18,596 nucleotides of DNA from Pedosphaera sp. (GTDB lineage: Bacteria > Verrucomicrobiota > Verrucomicrobiia > Limisphaerales > UBA9464): positions 1 to 18,596 of the forward strand of contig SIAZ01000034.1 of assembly GCA_009695405.1 (NCBI GenBank), given 5' to 3'. The notes under the pieces were generated by a model. That model saw nothing but the letters and a program-made list of their open reading frames with translations. It was not told where the DNA came from and did not search any database. Numbering within the stretch: position 1 is the first letter of the stretch; each line of letters starts with the position of its first letter. A program made the position numbers and the translations under genes. Below, piece after piece: positions 1 through 6,770 of this stretch.

Positions 1-390
1 AACAGTTTCAGCGCCGTCTCCGGGGCTGTGGTCAGTTCTGGAGCCGCCCCGGCCTTACCCATCTCCTTCAACTCTGCGTCTTGGTCAAAAACAAGGACGA
101 TCACCTCCTCTGGAACTGATTCTTACCGTCAACTCGTGAATGCACGGGATAATAATCTGGTTGAGAACGCCATTCGCCCCACCTGTATTGGGAAGAAGAA
201 CTGGCTCTTCATTGGGCACCCGGACGCAGGATGGCGGAGTGCAGTGATTTACAGTGTTTTAATAACTGCACGAGGATACGGGTTAGATCCGGTGGCAGGG
301 TTGACGGATGTGTTGCGGCGTATTCCCCAGGCAACGAACCACACTGTTGCCGAACTCCTGCCTTGGAACTGGAAACCTGCGAAAGCCTAA
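1..390 (+). pseudogene. tnpC: IS66 family transposase (TnpC), C-terminal remnant
   Basis: From about 148 the frame reads DNNLVENAIRP, then GKKNWLFIGHPDAGWRSA and a tail ending in ELLPWNW. This is the conserved C-terminal part of IS66 transposases, including the glutamate of the NNxxEN/RAxRP motif thought to be the last residue of the DDE triad. Upstream of 148 the same frame does not resemble the family. IS66-like fragments appear instead in another frame, for example LLWN-stop-FLPST around 105-131 with an in-frame TGA at 117-119. The gene therefore looks frameshifted and decayed, besides being cut by the window edge. The frame is open from base 1 and has no credible start. It is probably not an active transposase. 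Confidence 0.8.
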
Positions 391-452
391 TCCGGTCGGT
401 CGACCTTTCGCCCACCGCCTTCGATCGCGGAATATCCTACTTTCGCGAACGA

Positions 453-481
453 GGGAACCATGAGGTTGGGCGTACGCTTAC
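453..481 (-). repeat. IS66 terminal inverted repeat of element 1
   Basis: A 29-bp sequence (plus strand starting GGGAACCATGAGGTTGGG) that matches 649-677 at 28 of 29 positions in the same orientation. Read from its outer edge at 481 on the minus strand it starts GTAAGCG, the usual IS66 end. It lies about 60 bp after the transposase stop codon, where a right terminal repeat would be expected. Confidence 0.75.
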
Positions 482-617
482 GATCAATCGAAAAAGGATG
501 AACACCCAGACTCGCAGCAAACTCAGTCTTCGAGAGTCCCGAGCTTTTGAATTCAGTGATTAGTAGTTGGATTTCAGCAAGACCACGCCGCTTCCGAGAC
601 GGTTCAATTGAGTTCAT
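482..617 (-). pseudogene. tnpA: IS66 accessory protein TnpA, N-terminal fragment, disrupted
   Basis: From the ATG at 615-617 the frame encodes about 45 residues of the small helix-turn-helix protein that precedes TnpB and TnpC in IS66 elements. It shows a basic RKRRGLAEIQ stretch, then LITEFKSSGLSKTEF and SLGVHPFSI. At 482 the coding sequence runs into the terminal repeat of element 1, and the frame continues as junk to a stop at 387. A TTG two codons upstream (623) is possible, but the ATG is the simpler choice. A full TnpA is usually about 90-120 residues, so more than half is missing. It is nonfunctional in this copy. Confidence 0.65.
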
Positions 618-648
618 CCGCAAAGGCTAAACCCAAGGAAGGCGAATT

Positions 649-677
649 GGGAACCATGAGGTTGGGCGTAAGCTTAC
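649..677 (-). repeat. IS66 terminal inverted repeat of element 2
   Basis: A 29-bp sequence nearly identical (28/29) to 453-481 and in the same orientation. The outer edge, read from 677 on the minus strand, is GTAAGCTTACGCCC. It lies about 110 bp beyond the ccoP stop codon and marks the limit of mobile DNA on the respiratory operon's side. The intervening 678-788 shows no gene and no convincing terminator. Confidence 0.7.
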
Positions 678-788
678 CCTGAAATGCCCCAGAGACTGAT
701 CCATGCGAAGCGAATGATCCAAAGTATCGAATGAATCACCGCTTCAGAATCCGCTAAACCGAAAGGAAATCCATCTTCAAATTAAGAT

Positions 789-1577
789 CTACTTGGACAA
801 CTCTTTGAGCAGTGACTGAAGCTGATCTGCAGGCAATGCTTTGAGCTTCTCTTTCAACTGATCGGAACTTAGTGCCGTCGAAGCACCGCCCCCCACCGGT
901 AAGGCCATTAACTCGACCGGAGTCCACGCCTCGGTTCGAACCCCTGCCGCAAGTCGAATTGCCTTTACCTCATCAGCAGTGACCCCTTTGGCCGTGTTTC
1001 CCCAAGAGGTTCGGATGTATGTCAAAACGGCGGCCAATTTGGCATCGGTACCACCAATTCCATCGTATTGGGCGGGCATAGCAGCACCCACCATATTGAA
1101 CTCAGTGGTGGCATTGATTTTGATCGGACCATTAAGCCCATGTAAAACAATACGAACCAAGCGGGATGCATCTCCCGCATTAACCCAATCGGAATTAGCT
1201 AATTGAGGCGCCACGCCAGTTTTCCCTGCGCCATCTTCGTTGTGGCAAGCGGCACACACTCCGTTATAGGCGATCATTCCCTCACGCTTCAAAGCAGCAA
1301 GAGGATCTGCAGGCCCCTCAGTAACAGGGAGGGGACGTCCGTGCTGAAACTCAGAAAATTCACCCGCCTCAAAACGACCACTGTACGCGGTCAAATAAGA
1401 GCCCCCCCAAAATAACAAGACCGCAATACCAGCCACAATCCAGAGACTTAACGGCTCAAATCCTTCGCGCGGCTCCGGTTTCTCTCGGATTACCGCTGCG
1501 TGCAACTCAGTGACGTCATTGATCTCCCCCTGATCGAGGGCGCCTAGCGGTCGATGGGAATGAAGAGGTTGGTTCAC
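789..1577 (-). CDS. ccoP: cbb3-type oxidase cytochrome c subunit, CcoP-like, single heme
   Basis: Membrane-anchored c-type cytochrome of 262 aa, taken to be the electron-entry subunit of the cbb3-type oxidase encoded just upstream. One transmembrane helix lies at about 43-63, after a short N-terminal arm. A single cytochrome c domain follows, with the heme motif CAACH at 108-112 and a likely axial Met at about 167 (GAAMPAQ). Canonical CcoP carries two hemes in a longer protein, so this is a reduced form. The tail after about 195 is a hinge ending in a charged, leucine-rich amphipathic stretch (about 238-262). The start is GTG with a strong GAGGAG ribosome site 6-7 bases before it, overlapping the ccoO stop as GTGA. 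Its C-terminus is intact and it is the last gene of the operon. A generic cytochrome c subunit name would be equally safe. Confidence 0.8.
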   Translation of the reverse strand: MNQPLHSHRPLGALDQGEINDVTELHAAVIREKPEPREGFEPLSLWIVAGIAVLLFWGGSYLTAYSGRFEAGEFSEFQHGRPLPVTEGPADPLAALKREGMIAYNGVCAACHNEDGAGKTGVAPQLANSDWVNAGDASRLVRIVLHGLNGPIKINATTEFNMVGAAMPAQYDGIGGTDAKLAAVLTYIRTSWGNTAKGVTADEVKAIRLAAGVRTEAWTPVELMALPVGGGASTALSSDQLKEKLKALPADQLQSLLKELSK

Positions 1578-2209
1578 TTGGGCTCCTCTTTTTTGACTGG
1601 GGCTTCAGGAAGATCACCGGAAGATTTCAAACTGCGTAAATACTCCACGAGTTGCTTCGCTCTAAGGGTGGGCCCGACTTCAAATCCGACGGGTGGAGCA
1701 AACACTCCTTGGAGAGCCAAAGCATTTGTGGAAGATCCGAAAGGCCCAATCGGGCGAGTTTCAAAAAGAAACGGATACGACGGCATCACACTTCCGGCAC
1801 TGGTGATCTGCGGATTGTAAAGATGCTTAAAATGCCAAGAGGAATCGGACTGCCGTTCCCCAATGTTGGTCAAGTCAGGTCCTGTGCGCATGGTCCCGAG
1901 CATTACCGTTTTATCGTGGATATAATCGCGACTGACAGTACGTCGACGTCCCCAACCGCGGGTGATATCGGCACCATAACCCTCAGGTCGAATCTGTTGA
2001 GTATGGCAATAAACACACCCTAAAGCGCGATACTGTTCAGCCCCTTGCTGAGCCTGACCCGCGCGTGCCTGAGGATAAATGGCAGCGGTGTTTGTATCGG
2101 TGAACTGTTCAAGTGCCCCCAACTGACGCTGAGGGATCAAGACCAATCCAACCCAGCTTGAGGCTAGGGTGAAAAGGATTCCGAGGAAGAGAAGTGGGCC
2201 GTAGCTCAT
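1574..2209 (-). CDS. ccoO: cbb3-type cytochrome c oxidase subunit II (monoheme), CcoO
   Basis: Monoheme cytochrome c subunit of 211 aa that takes electrons from the CcoP-like subunit and passes them to the CcoN core on the periplasmic face. The N-terminal helix (about 5-25) anchors it. The heme motif is CVYCH at 65-69, within GCVYCHTQQIRPEGYG, a strong CcoO signature. RTGPDLTNIG lies at about 108-117, and the likely axial Met is M142 (SVMPSYPF). Length is normal for the family. The gene starts with ATG 3 bp after ccoN, has no clear Shine-Dalgarno site (so is probably translationally coupled), and overlaps the ccoP start by 4 bases. The C-terminal 15 residues are charged and Pro/Lys/Glu rich. 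Confidence 0.93.
   Translation of the reverse strand: MSYGPLLFLGILFTLASSWVGLVLIPQRQLGALEQFTDTNTAAIYPQARAGQAQQGAEQYRALGCVYCHTQQIRPEGYGADITRGWGRRRTVSRDYIHDKTVMLGTMRTGPDLTNIGERQSDSSWHFKHLYNPQITSAGSVMPSYPFLFETRPIGPFGSSTNALALQGVFAPPVGFEVGPTLRAKQLVEYLRSLKSSGDLPEAPVKKEEPK
1583..1588 (-). promoter_or_regulatory. Ribosome binding site of ccoP
   Basis: The minus strand reads GAGGAG followed by CCCAA and then GTG. It lies inside the end of ccoO. This good Shine-Dalgarno site decides the GTG start at 1577, since the next in-frame Met is about 100 codons downstream, past the membrane helix. Confidence 0.7.
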
Positions 2210-2212
2210 GGG

Positions 2213-3706
2213 CTATTTCTCTGTGGTAGCGGGGATTTCGCCGCCCGAGAGAATATTGAGAACAGGTTTACGATACGGTTCGAGCATTCGAACAAGGAGC
2301 CAACCGACATGAACCACGAATGCCAAATGAGCCAAGGCCAGCAGACAACCAGCCAAGGTGCGAAGTTGGAGCCAAGGAAGAGTGAACTGCACGACGTCAA
2401 GAAACTTGACTGCGGCATTATTCATAAGTCGGCCTTGTTGTAAACCAGCAAGACTCAGAGGAACCACATACAAAATAATACCTAAGGCGGAACCCCAAAA
2501 GTGCACAGAAATCAGGCGATTCGAAGGCCACTCCCGTTGAGTAATCCGAGGGAGGATATAGTACATCGAACCAAACATAACCATACCGAAGAAGGCGTAC
2601 ATTCCGAGGTGCGCGTGAGCGACAGTATGATGAGTAAAATGAGAAACCTCACTAAAGCTACGCAGAGCACTTAGGACCCCTTGCAAACTGGTGAGTGTGT
2701 AAGAGACCGCACCAAAAACAATAAATCGAAGAGTCGGACTGTGCTTAAGTTTACCGAAATGCCCAACTAAAGTGAAATGATGATTAATCGCTACCGCGAG
2801 TACGGGGATGAGCATCATCACTGATGCGACAATACTGACGGTAATCATCCAAGCGGGCATAGGCCCACCCACCAAATGATGCATGCCATTCCAATTATAA
2901 AAGAGAGCCAAAGACCAGAATCCAAGGACGCTAAGATAGTAACTGTGGATAGGTCTCCCAATCACCTTGGGAATGAAATAATAGATCGCCGCGAGACCAA
3001 TAGGAGTGAACCAGAGGCCGAGAACATTATGAGCAAACCACCAGTTAATCGCCGCTTGAACAACACCGCGGACGGGTTCGACCAGCAACATCACTTGAGC
3101 TGTGCCATAGATCCACGGAAACCACAAAACAGCAGCCAACAAGTACCACTGCGATACATACAAATGACGCTCCGTCCGAAGGCGAAAAATGATAATCATC
3201 CAGACAGCGATAAGCGCGAAGCTAACAAAGATAATCGGGGTAGCGTACTTGGGTATTTCCAACCATTCGATCCCAGTTGAGTCACCGGCAAAAATCCCAA
3301 TAATACCAATTGTCAGACCGATATTATAGAAAAGATTAGCCACCGTAATCACGCCTGAGGCGACCAGCGGCACTCGGCAGAGTCGGCACATCAGCCAGAT
3401 AGCCACAGCGATGGCCGTCTGCGAAGCAAAGCCATACACCACAGTGTTTAGATGAACCGTTCGGACCGTCCCAAAAGTGAGCCATTCTTGGCCGTCAAGA
3501 AATCCAGGCGTGTGGAGTTTAATGCTAGCCAAGAGTGCGAAAAGTGTCCCAACCAAGAGCCACAAAAGCCCACTCAGAAAAAAGAAAAGAACCGGAAGCC
3601 GGCAGGAAGCATCTATTTCAGCCAGTTGCGCGCGACGGCCGGGTTCGTTAGAAAGATCGCCTGGAAGAAGTGCTTTCAGGGCCTTGGATGTGGTCGTGGA
3701 GTTCAA
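2213..3706 (-). CDS. ccoN: cbb3-type cytochrome c oxidase subunit I, CcoN
   Basis: Catalytic heme-copper subunit (497 aa, about 12 membrane helices) that reduces O2 to water and pumps protons. By alignment with the known Pseudomonas stutzeri enzyme pattern, the ligands are all present. H85 (RTVHLN) and H366 bind low-spin heme b, and H364 (AHAH at 363-366) binds heme b3. H226 (WWFAHNVLG), H276 and H277 (GMHHL) bind CuB. Y270, six residues before H276, matches the cross-linked active-site Tyr. The N-terminus has an extra soluble arm of about 35 residues. The start is TTG overlapping the CcoS stop (TTGA), with GGGAG 10 bases upstream; there is no ATG before residue 107. It is followed 3 bp later by ccoO. 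Confidence 0.95.
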   Translation of the reverse strand: MNSTTTSKALKALLPGDLSNEPGRRAQLAEIDASCRLPVLFFFLSGLLWLLVGTLFALLASIKLHTPGFLDGQEWLTFGTVRTVHLNTVVYGFASQTAIAVAIWLMCRLCRVPLVASGVITVANLFYNIGLTIGIIGIFAGDSTGIEWLEIPKYATPIIFVSFALIAVWMIIIFRLRTERHLYVSQWYLLAAVLWFPWIYGTAQVMLLVEPVRGVVQAAINWWFAHNVLGLWFTPIGLAAIYYFIPKVIGRPIHSYYLSVLGFWSLALFYNWNGMHHLVGGPMPAWMITVSIVASVMMLIPVLAVAINHHFTLVGHFGKLKHSPTLRFIVFGAVSYTLTSLQGVLSALRSFSEVSHFTHHTVAHAHLGMYAFFGMVMFGSMYYILPRITQREWPSNRLISVHFWGSALGIILYVVPLSLAGLQQGRLMNNAAVKFLDVVQFTLPWLQLRTLAGCLLALAHLAFVVHVGWLLVRMLEPYRKPVLNILSGGEIPATTEK

Positions 3707-3891
3707 CGGCGGTTGTCTCCCAGAATCTGATCGGTCGCCTGACCGATGGGTTCTTCATCATCGAAGGGCAGAAGTGCCGCCCGATTTATAAGCGTGAATT
3801 GCCCAGACCGCGTCGCCCACCGAAGAGAAAGGAGGGCGGCAGCAGGTAGAAGAAGAACGCTTCCAAGTAGGATGAGGCTAATCACCGGCAT
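3703..3891 (-). CDS. ccoS: Small CcoS-like cbb3 oxidase assembly protein
   Basis: Short membrane protein of 62 aa. One helix covers about residues 3-22, followed by RWATRSGQF and, after a short linker, LLPFDDEEPIG. The RSGQF block and the acidic FDDE segment right after a single helix are the hallmark of CcoS, which in other bacteria is needed for cofactor insertion into the CcoN core. The gene directly precedes ccoN and overlaps its start, which supports the call. I chose the ATG at 3889-3891; a TTG at 3903 would add four residues and overlap the upstream gene, and neither has a clear ribosome site. The partner genes ccoG, ccoH and ccoI are not in this window. Confidence 0.75.
   Translation of the reverse strand: MPVISLILLGSVLLLPAAALLSLRWATRSGQFTLINRAALLPFDDEEPIGQATDQILGDNRR
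3717..3721 (-). promoter_or_regulatory. Probable ribosome binding site of ccoN
   Basis: The minus strand reads GGGAG, ten bases before the TTG codon at 3706 and inside the end of the CcoS-like gene. It supports the non-ATG start. The spacing is slightly long, so confidence is moderate. Confidence 0.45.
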
Positions 3892-3895
3892 GAGA

Positions 3896-4264
3896 TCATT
3901 CAAACGACTGCTGCTTTAGTTTACCTTCAAGGCGCTTCAACAATTTGGCGCGTCCAACTGCCGCATCTTTAAAATCATCCGCGGCAATTTCTAAAGCACG
4001 CGAAACGGGGACACGATAGACCTTATTCCCAAGCGCGAGGGCATCGGGATCGAGTGAGTAGCCGGTCAATGCAGGTAGAGAAGCGGCTTCGATCTCGGAA
4101 CGGTATTTGGCACGAAGTTCAGCCCGAGCTGCATCCACGGCTGGCACCGGTTGACCGATCACCAAATAGGCAAGGGCACTCATTATCGAGAACACCCCCA
4201 GACCACCGACGAAGTAGGCAGCGATCGTGCGAGTTTTTTGCGAACAGCAGTTGGTATTACTCAT
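3896..4264 (-). CDS. Unrecognised single-helix membrane protein in the ACIII-cbb3 operon
   Basis: I do not recognise this 122-aa protein. It has a short N-terminal arm with a CC pair (residues 6-7) and one membrane helix at about 14-37. A soluble domain of about 85 residues, rich in Ala, Arg, Lys and Glu, is predicted mostly helical (for example 42-60 and 87-118). The topology rule (basic KTR before the helix) suggests the C-terminal domain is outside the cytoplasm. It has no heme, Fe-S or copper motif. It lies 15 bp after actF and directly before the CcoS-like gene, with an AAGG ribosome site 9 bases before its ATG. It could be a small accessory subunit, like the extra ActG-type peptides of some ACIII operons, or a linker between ACIII and the oxidase. 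Neither role is shown by the sequence. Confidence 0.75.
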   Translation of the reverse strand: MSNTNCCSQKTRTIAAYFVGGLGVFSIMSALAYLVIGQPVPAVDAARAELRAKYRSEIEAASLPALTGYSLDPDALALGNKVYRVPVSRALEIAADDFKDAAVGRAKLLKRLEGKLKQQSFE

Positions 4265-4279
4265 GGTCGTCGCCTTAAA

Positions 4280-5581
4280 TTAGTGCGTTGAAGCAGAAGC
4301 CGATCTCACGGCGGACGTCGGCACCTCGTGATGAGTAACCGCTTCTTTTAGACGAGGATCCCTCAAAGGATACGGCGCAGCAGTCTGATATTTCCGCCAG
4401 AAAAGGGCTCCAAGAACGGAAACCAGCGCGACCCAAAGTAGGGGATCCCAGAAAGTGAGTTTCAAACCTGCGGGATGGAGAACTGGCATAACGTTATAGG
4501 TCATATCCAAGTAATGCATCAGCCAAGTCCAGACCGCTACCGGAACCATGACGGCCATGTTTCGCTTGATATCCTGATTAAGCAGTAACAGAAAAGGGAC
4601 AAAGAAATGACCAAAGATAATGGTCATTCCGACCCACTTCCATGAACCCACCTCACGCAAAACATACCAGAAAGTCTCCTCCGGAAGGGCCGCATTCCAG
4701 ATCAGGAAATATTGAGAAAAATGGATATAAGCGTAAAAAACAGTGAAAGCGAAGAAGAGCACGGCTAAATCCTGTTGTTGCCGCTTGAAATAGACTTTTT
4801 CCAATGGTTTACCTGGCTGCGATAGATACATCGTGAGGATGTAAAGGGTAATTAAGGTAACCCAAACCGAGCCAGCAAAGTAATAGACACCGTACATGGT
4901 GCTGAAGAACTGATGCTGAAGAGACTTCATCAGGAAGAAGCAGACCAAAGTAGTGCCAAAAGCAAAAAGAAAGATACCGCCGGCCGCGAGTTTTCTCGAC
5001 TTACTTGTCCAGTGCGCCGCGCCATCCTTATCTTGAGCAACCGACCACTTTCTAAGCGTCCCGGCGACGAGTCCGAGAAGGGCGATCACTCCGGGAAGAA
5101 GGACTGAGAAGGTTTCCCGATTGAAGAGGACCTTTTTAACATCCAGAGAATGATCAGAAGCTGGGTCTGTAAAAAACCACCCATAGAGGTCACCGTGCCA
5201 AGCAAATCCAATTATTGGAAGAACCAGAAGGGTCATCCAAGGGAAGAGCAGGCTTGAGATAGTATCGGTAACTCGGCGAATGGATGCGGACCAACCCGCA
5301 TCAAAAAGGTGATGAGCTAGCGAAAGAAAAAGGCACCCAACACACAAACTCAGCGTGAACATATATGCAGTGAGATAACTGTGCGCGATCTGCTTTAAGG
5401 AGAACTGCGAAACTGACTCTGAAGCAGACCCATGATCGTGACCGTGAGCGGCGTGGTCCACGGCATTAGCAACCGTATGTGAGTCGGTGTGCTCAGCGCC
5501 GAAAAGTCGAGCGGTGAGGAACAAGGCAGCGATGGCGAGAAAGGCCATCCAATTTTTTGAAATTCGTAAAGCTGGGTTCAT
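4280..5581 (-). CDS. actF: Alternative complex III membrane subunit ActF
   Basis: Polytopic membrane subunit (433 aa, about ten helices) of the quinol:electron-acceptor oxidoreductase ACIII. It is related to ActC and to NrfD-type proteins, and in known structures is packed beside ActC. Family-like blocks include HFSQYFLIW (about 287-295), followed by the LPEETFWY segment, and HYLDMTYNVMP (356-366). The N-terminus has an extra hydrophobic segment (11-28). A His-rich loop follows, with His at 31, 35, 43, 46, 48 and 50, before the first conserved helix at about 68. The C-terminus also has a soluble tail with a His pair. ATG start with AAGGA just upstream, 6 bp after actE. Confidence 0.9.
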   Translation of the reverse strand: MNPALRISKNWMAFLAIAALFLTARLFGAEHTDSHTVANAVDHAAHGHDHGSASESVSQFSLKQIAHSYLTAYMFTLSLCVGCLFLSLAHHLFDAGWSASIRRVTDTISSLLFPWMTLLVLPIIGFAWHGDLYGWFFTDPASDHSLDVKKVLFNRETFSVLLPGVIALLGLVAGTLRKWSVAQDKDGAAHWTSKSRKLAAGGIFLFAFGTTLVCFFLMKSLQHQFFSTMYGVYYFAGSVWVTLITLYILTMYLSQPGKPLEKVYFKRQQQDLAVLFFAFTVFYAYIHFSQYFLIWNAALPEETFWYVLREVGSWKWVGMTIIFGHFFVPFLLLLNQDIKRNMAVMVPVAVWTWLMHYLDMTYNVMPVLHPAGLKLTFWDPLLWVALVSVLGALFWRKYQTAAPYPLRDPRLKEAVTHHEVPTSAVRSASASTH

Positions 5582-5587
5582 GGTTCC

Positions 5588-6211
5588 TTACTTAATAGTG
5601 GGCAGGATTGCCGCTGGGATTTCAGAGGCGGTGGCTAACCGACTCAATTGGAGGGTGCGGACGTAGGCGACAATCGCCCAGCGATCAGGCACCGGTATCG
5701 CTGAGGCATAGCCGATCATCGTGCCCTTACCATAGGCTAAGGTGTTGTAGATGTCCCCATCCTGAATCTTAACGAGTCGATCCTGATGTAAGTTGGCTAC
5801 ATTCCCCATTCCAAACTTGCTGGTGATCCCTTTGCCATCACCCAGTACGCCGTGACACGGTTGACAATAAACCGTGAATCGCTCTTGACCGCGTTTGAGA
5901 ACTGTCGAAGTCACCGCGATCGGCATTACCTCAACGAAAGCTCCATTCTGTTTTCCAGTATTAAGAGCGTTATCTTCCCAATTAGCCTCGCGGGAAATAG
6001 TCCCAACCGGATGCGGACGAGACGTCTGACCATCGGCCCATTGGGCAAACTTAGTGGTCGTCTGGGGTCTCAACTTGGGTTGGCGATTCATGTCAGGGAA
6101 TACCTCAATCGGCGTCCGCGTGGTCTTAGATCCTCGAAATCCTGCAATACCAACGACCAAGACGACACCTAGGATATAGAGAGTGAAGAAATATTTCAGG
6201 AAGATACGCAT
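5588..6211 (-). CDS. actE: Alternative complex III monoheme cytochrome c subunit ActE
   Basis: Single-heme c-type cytochrome subunit of ACIII, 207 aa, exposed to the periplasm. An uncleaved-looking hydrophobic segment (about 5-24) anchors it, and there is no lipobox Cys. EVFPDMNRQP (36-45) matches the typical ActE segment. The heme motif is CQPCH at 116-120, followed by GDGKG; the likely sixth ligand is M165 (GTMIGYAS), and WAIVAYVRTLQ (178-188) is the closing cytochrome c helix. In ACIII the protein is a candidate exit point for electrons toward the oxidase. The ATG directly abuts the actD stop and has a clear GGAGG site inside the end of actD. Confidence 0.92.
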   Translation of the reverse strand: MRIFLKYFFTLYILGVVLVVGIAGFRGSKTTRTPIEVFPDMNRQPKLRPQTTTKFAQWADGQTSRPHPVGTISREANWEDNALNTGKQNGAFVEVMPIAVTSTVLKRGQERFTVYCQPCHGVLGDGKGITSKFGMGNVANLHQDRLVKIQDGDIYNTLAYGKGTMIGYASAIPVPDRWAIVAYVRTLQLSRLATASEIPAAILPTIK

Positions 6212-6757
6212 TCAGTCCTCCACGAGTTCAACTGCGGTTGCGTGACAGGAGTCCGTTAGAAAAGCGCGGGTCGCTTCTACTGAGAATTTTGGGTCCGCTG
6301 ACTCAATCACAATAAAGTAACGATCATCGGTGGCCTTACGAAACCGTAAATTTTTGAAAAGAGGATTATAAAATTTAGGCAACCGATTCAAAAAGAACAT
6401 ACCGAACAAGGTCCCGAACGCACTGAGTAAAATGGTTAACTCATAGCTCACCGGAAACGCATAAAGCGGAGTGAAAAGAGGCTTACCACCCACTACGAGA
6501 GGGTAGTCGAATCCATTCATATACCAGATCATGGTCATGCCAGTGAAAAAGCCAGTGAATCCACCACAGAAAGTGAACCAACCCACCGGCGATTTTCGCA
6601 AGCCCATGGCTTCATCCATTCCATGGATTGGAAAGGGAGTGTGGACATCCCACTTTGAGAAACCTGCGTCGCGGCATCGCATCGCGGCTTCAAAGATGTC
6701 CGCAGGCGTGCCGAACTCGGCTAACATTCCGTGCGTTTTGAGAGGTAAAGCGCTCAT
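6212..6757 (-). CDS. actD: Alternative complex III subunit ActD (DUF3341)
   Basis: Membrane subunit of 181 aa belonging to the DUF3341 family, found only in ACIII and related complexes. It has no cofactor motif and is thought to have a structural role. The N-terminal soluble region resembles a small alpha/beta fold (GMLAEFGTPADIFEAA). Next come the conserved TPFPIHGMDEAMG stretch (40-52), two membrane helices at about 57-80 and 98-123, and a C-terminal soluble domain with LPKFYNPLF. I chose the ATG at 6755-6757, 13 bp after the actC stop. A GTG at 6793 would add 12 residues and overlap actC by 23 bp, but has no ribosome site and adds no family sequence. Confidence 0.92.
   Translation of the reverse strand: MSALPLKTHGMLAEFGTPADIFEAAMRCRDAGFSKWDVHTPFPIHGMDEAMGLRKSPVGWFTFCGGFTGFFTGMTMIWYMNGFDYPLVVGGKPLFTPLYAFPVSYELTILLSAFGTLFGMFFLNRLPKFYNPLFKNLRFRKATDDRYFIVIESADPKFSVEATRAFLTDSCHATAVELVED
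6217..6221 (-). promoter_or_regulatory. Ribosome binding site of actE
   Basis: The minus strand reads GGAGG five bases before the ATG of actE, embedded in the last codons of actD. It is one of the best Shine-Dalgarno sites in the operon and fixes the actE start. Confidence 0.65.
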
Positions 6758-6770
6758 CGATGTCTTCGAA

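Larger units (their letters stand above)
1..481 (+). mobile_element. Right-hand part of an IS66-family element (element 1)
   Basis: This holds the 3' end of an IS66-type transposase gene (stop at 388-390) and about 90 bp further on a terminal repeat ending at 481. Read inward from 481 on the minus strand, the end begins GTAAGCGTACGCCC; IS66-family ends typically begin GTAAGCG. The element is inserted inside the tnpA gene of a second IS66 element, because tnpA homology stops exactly at 482. The left part lies outside the window. The boundary rests on the terminal motif and on the broken tnpA reading frame; the family call rests on the transposase tail. Confidence 0.75.
482..677 (-). mobile_element. 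Left-hand part of a second IS66-family element (element 2), interrupted
   Basis: The outer terminal repeat ends at 677 and the tnpA start lies about 60 bp inside it, reading leftwards. At 482 the element is interrupted by the end of element 1. The remainder of element 2 would lie beyond the left edge of the window, on the far side of element 1. The 8 bp next to the end (678-685, CCTGAAAT) would be one copy of the usual 8-bp target duplication; the other copy is not visible. Confidence 0.65.

Noticed and set aside
453..677. The two 29-bp repeats as an ordinary tandem or CRISPR-like repeat
   Set aside because: There are only two copies, 196 bp apart, each at the predicted end of an IS66 element, with IS66-type terminal bases. 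Terminal repeats explain them fully.
678..788. Rho-independent terminator after ccoP
   Set aside because: Only a 5-bp AT-rich stem (773-788) and imperfect pairings around 703-722 are present, with no T-run on the operon strand. The natural terminator may have been displaced by the IS66 insertion.
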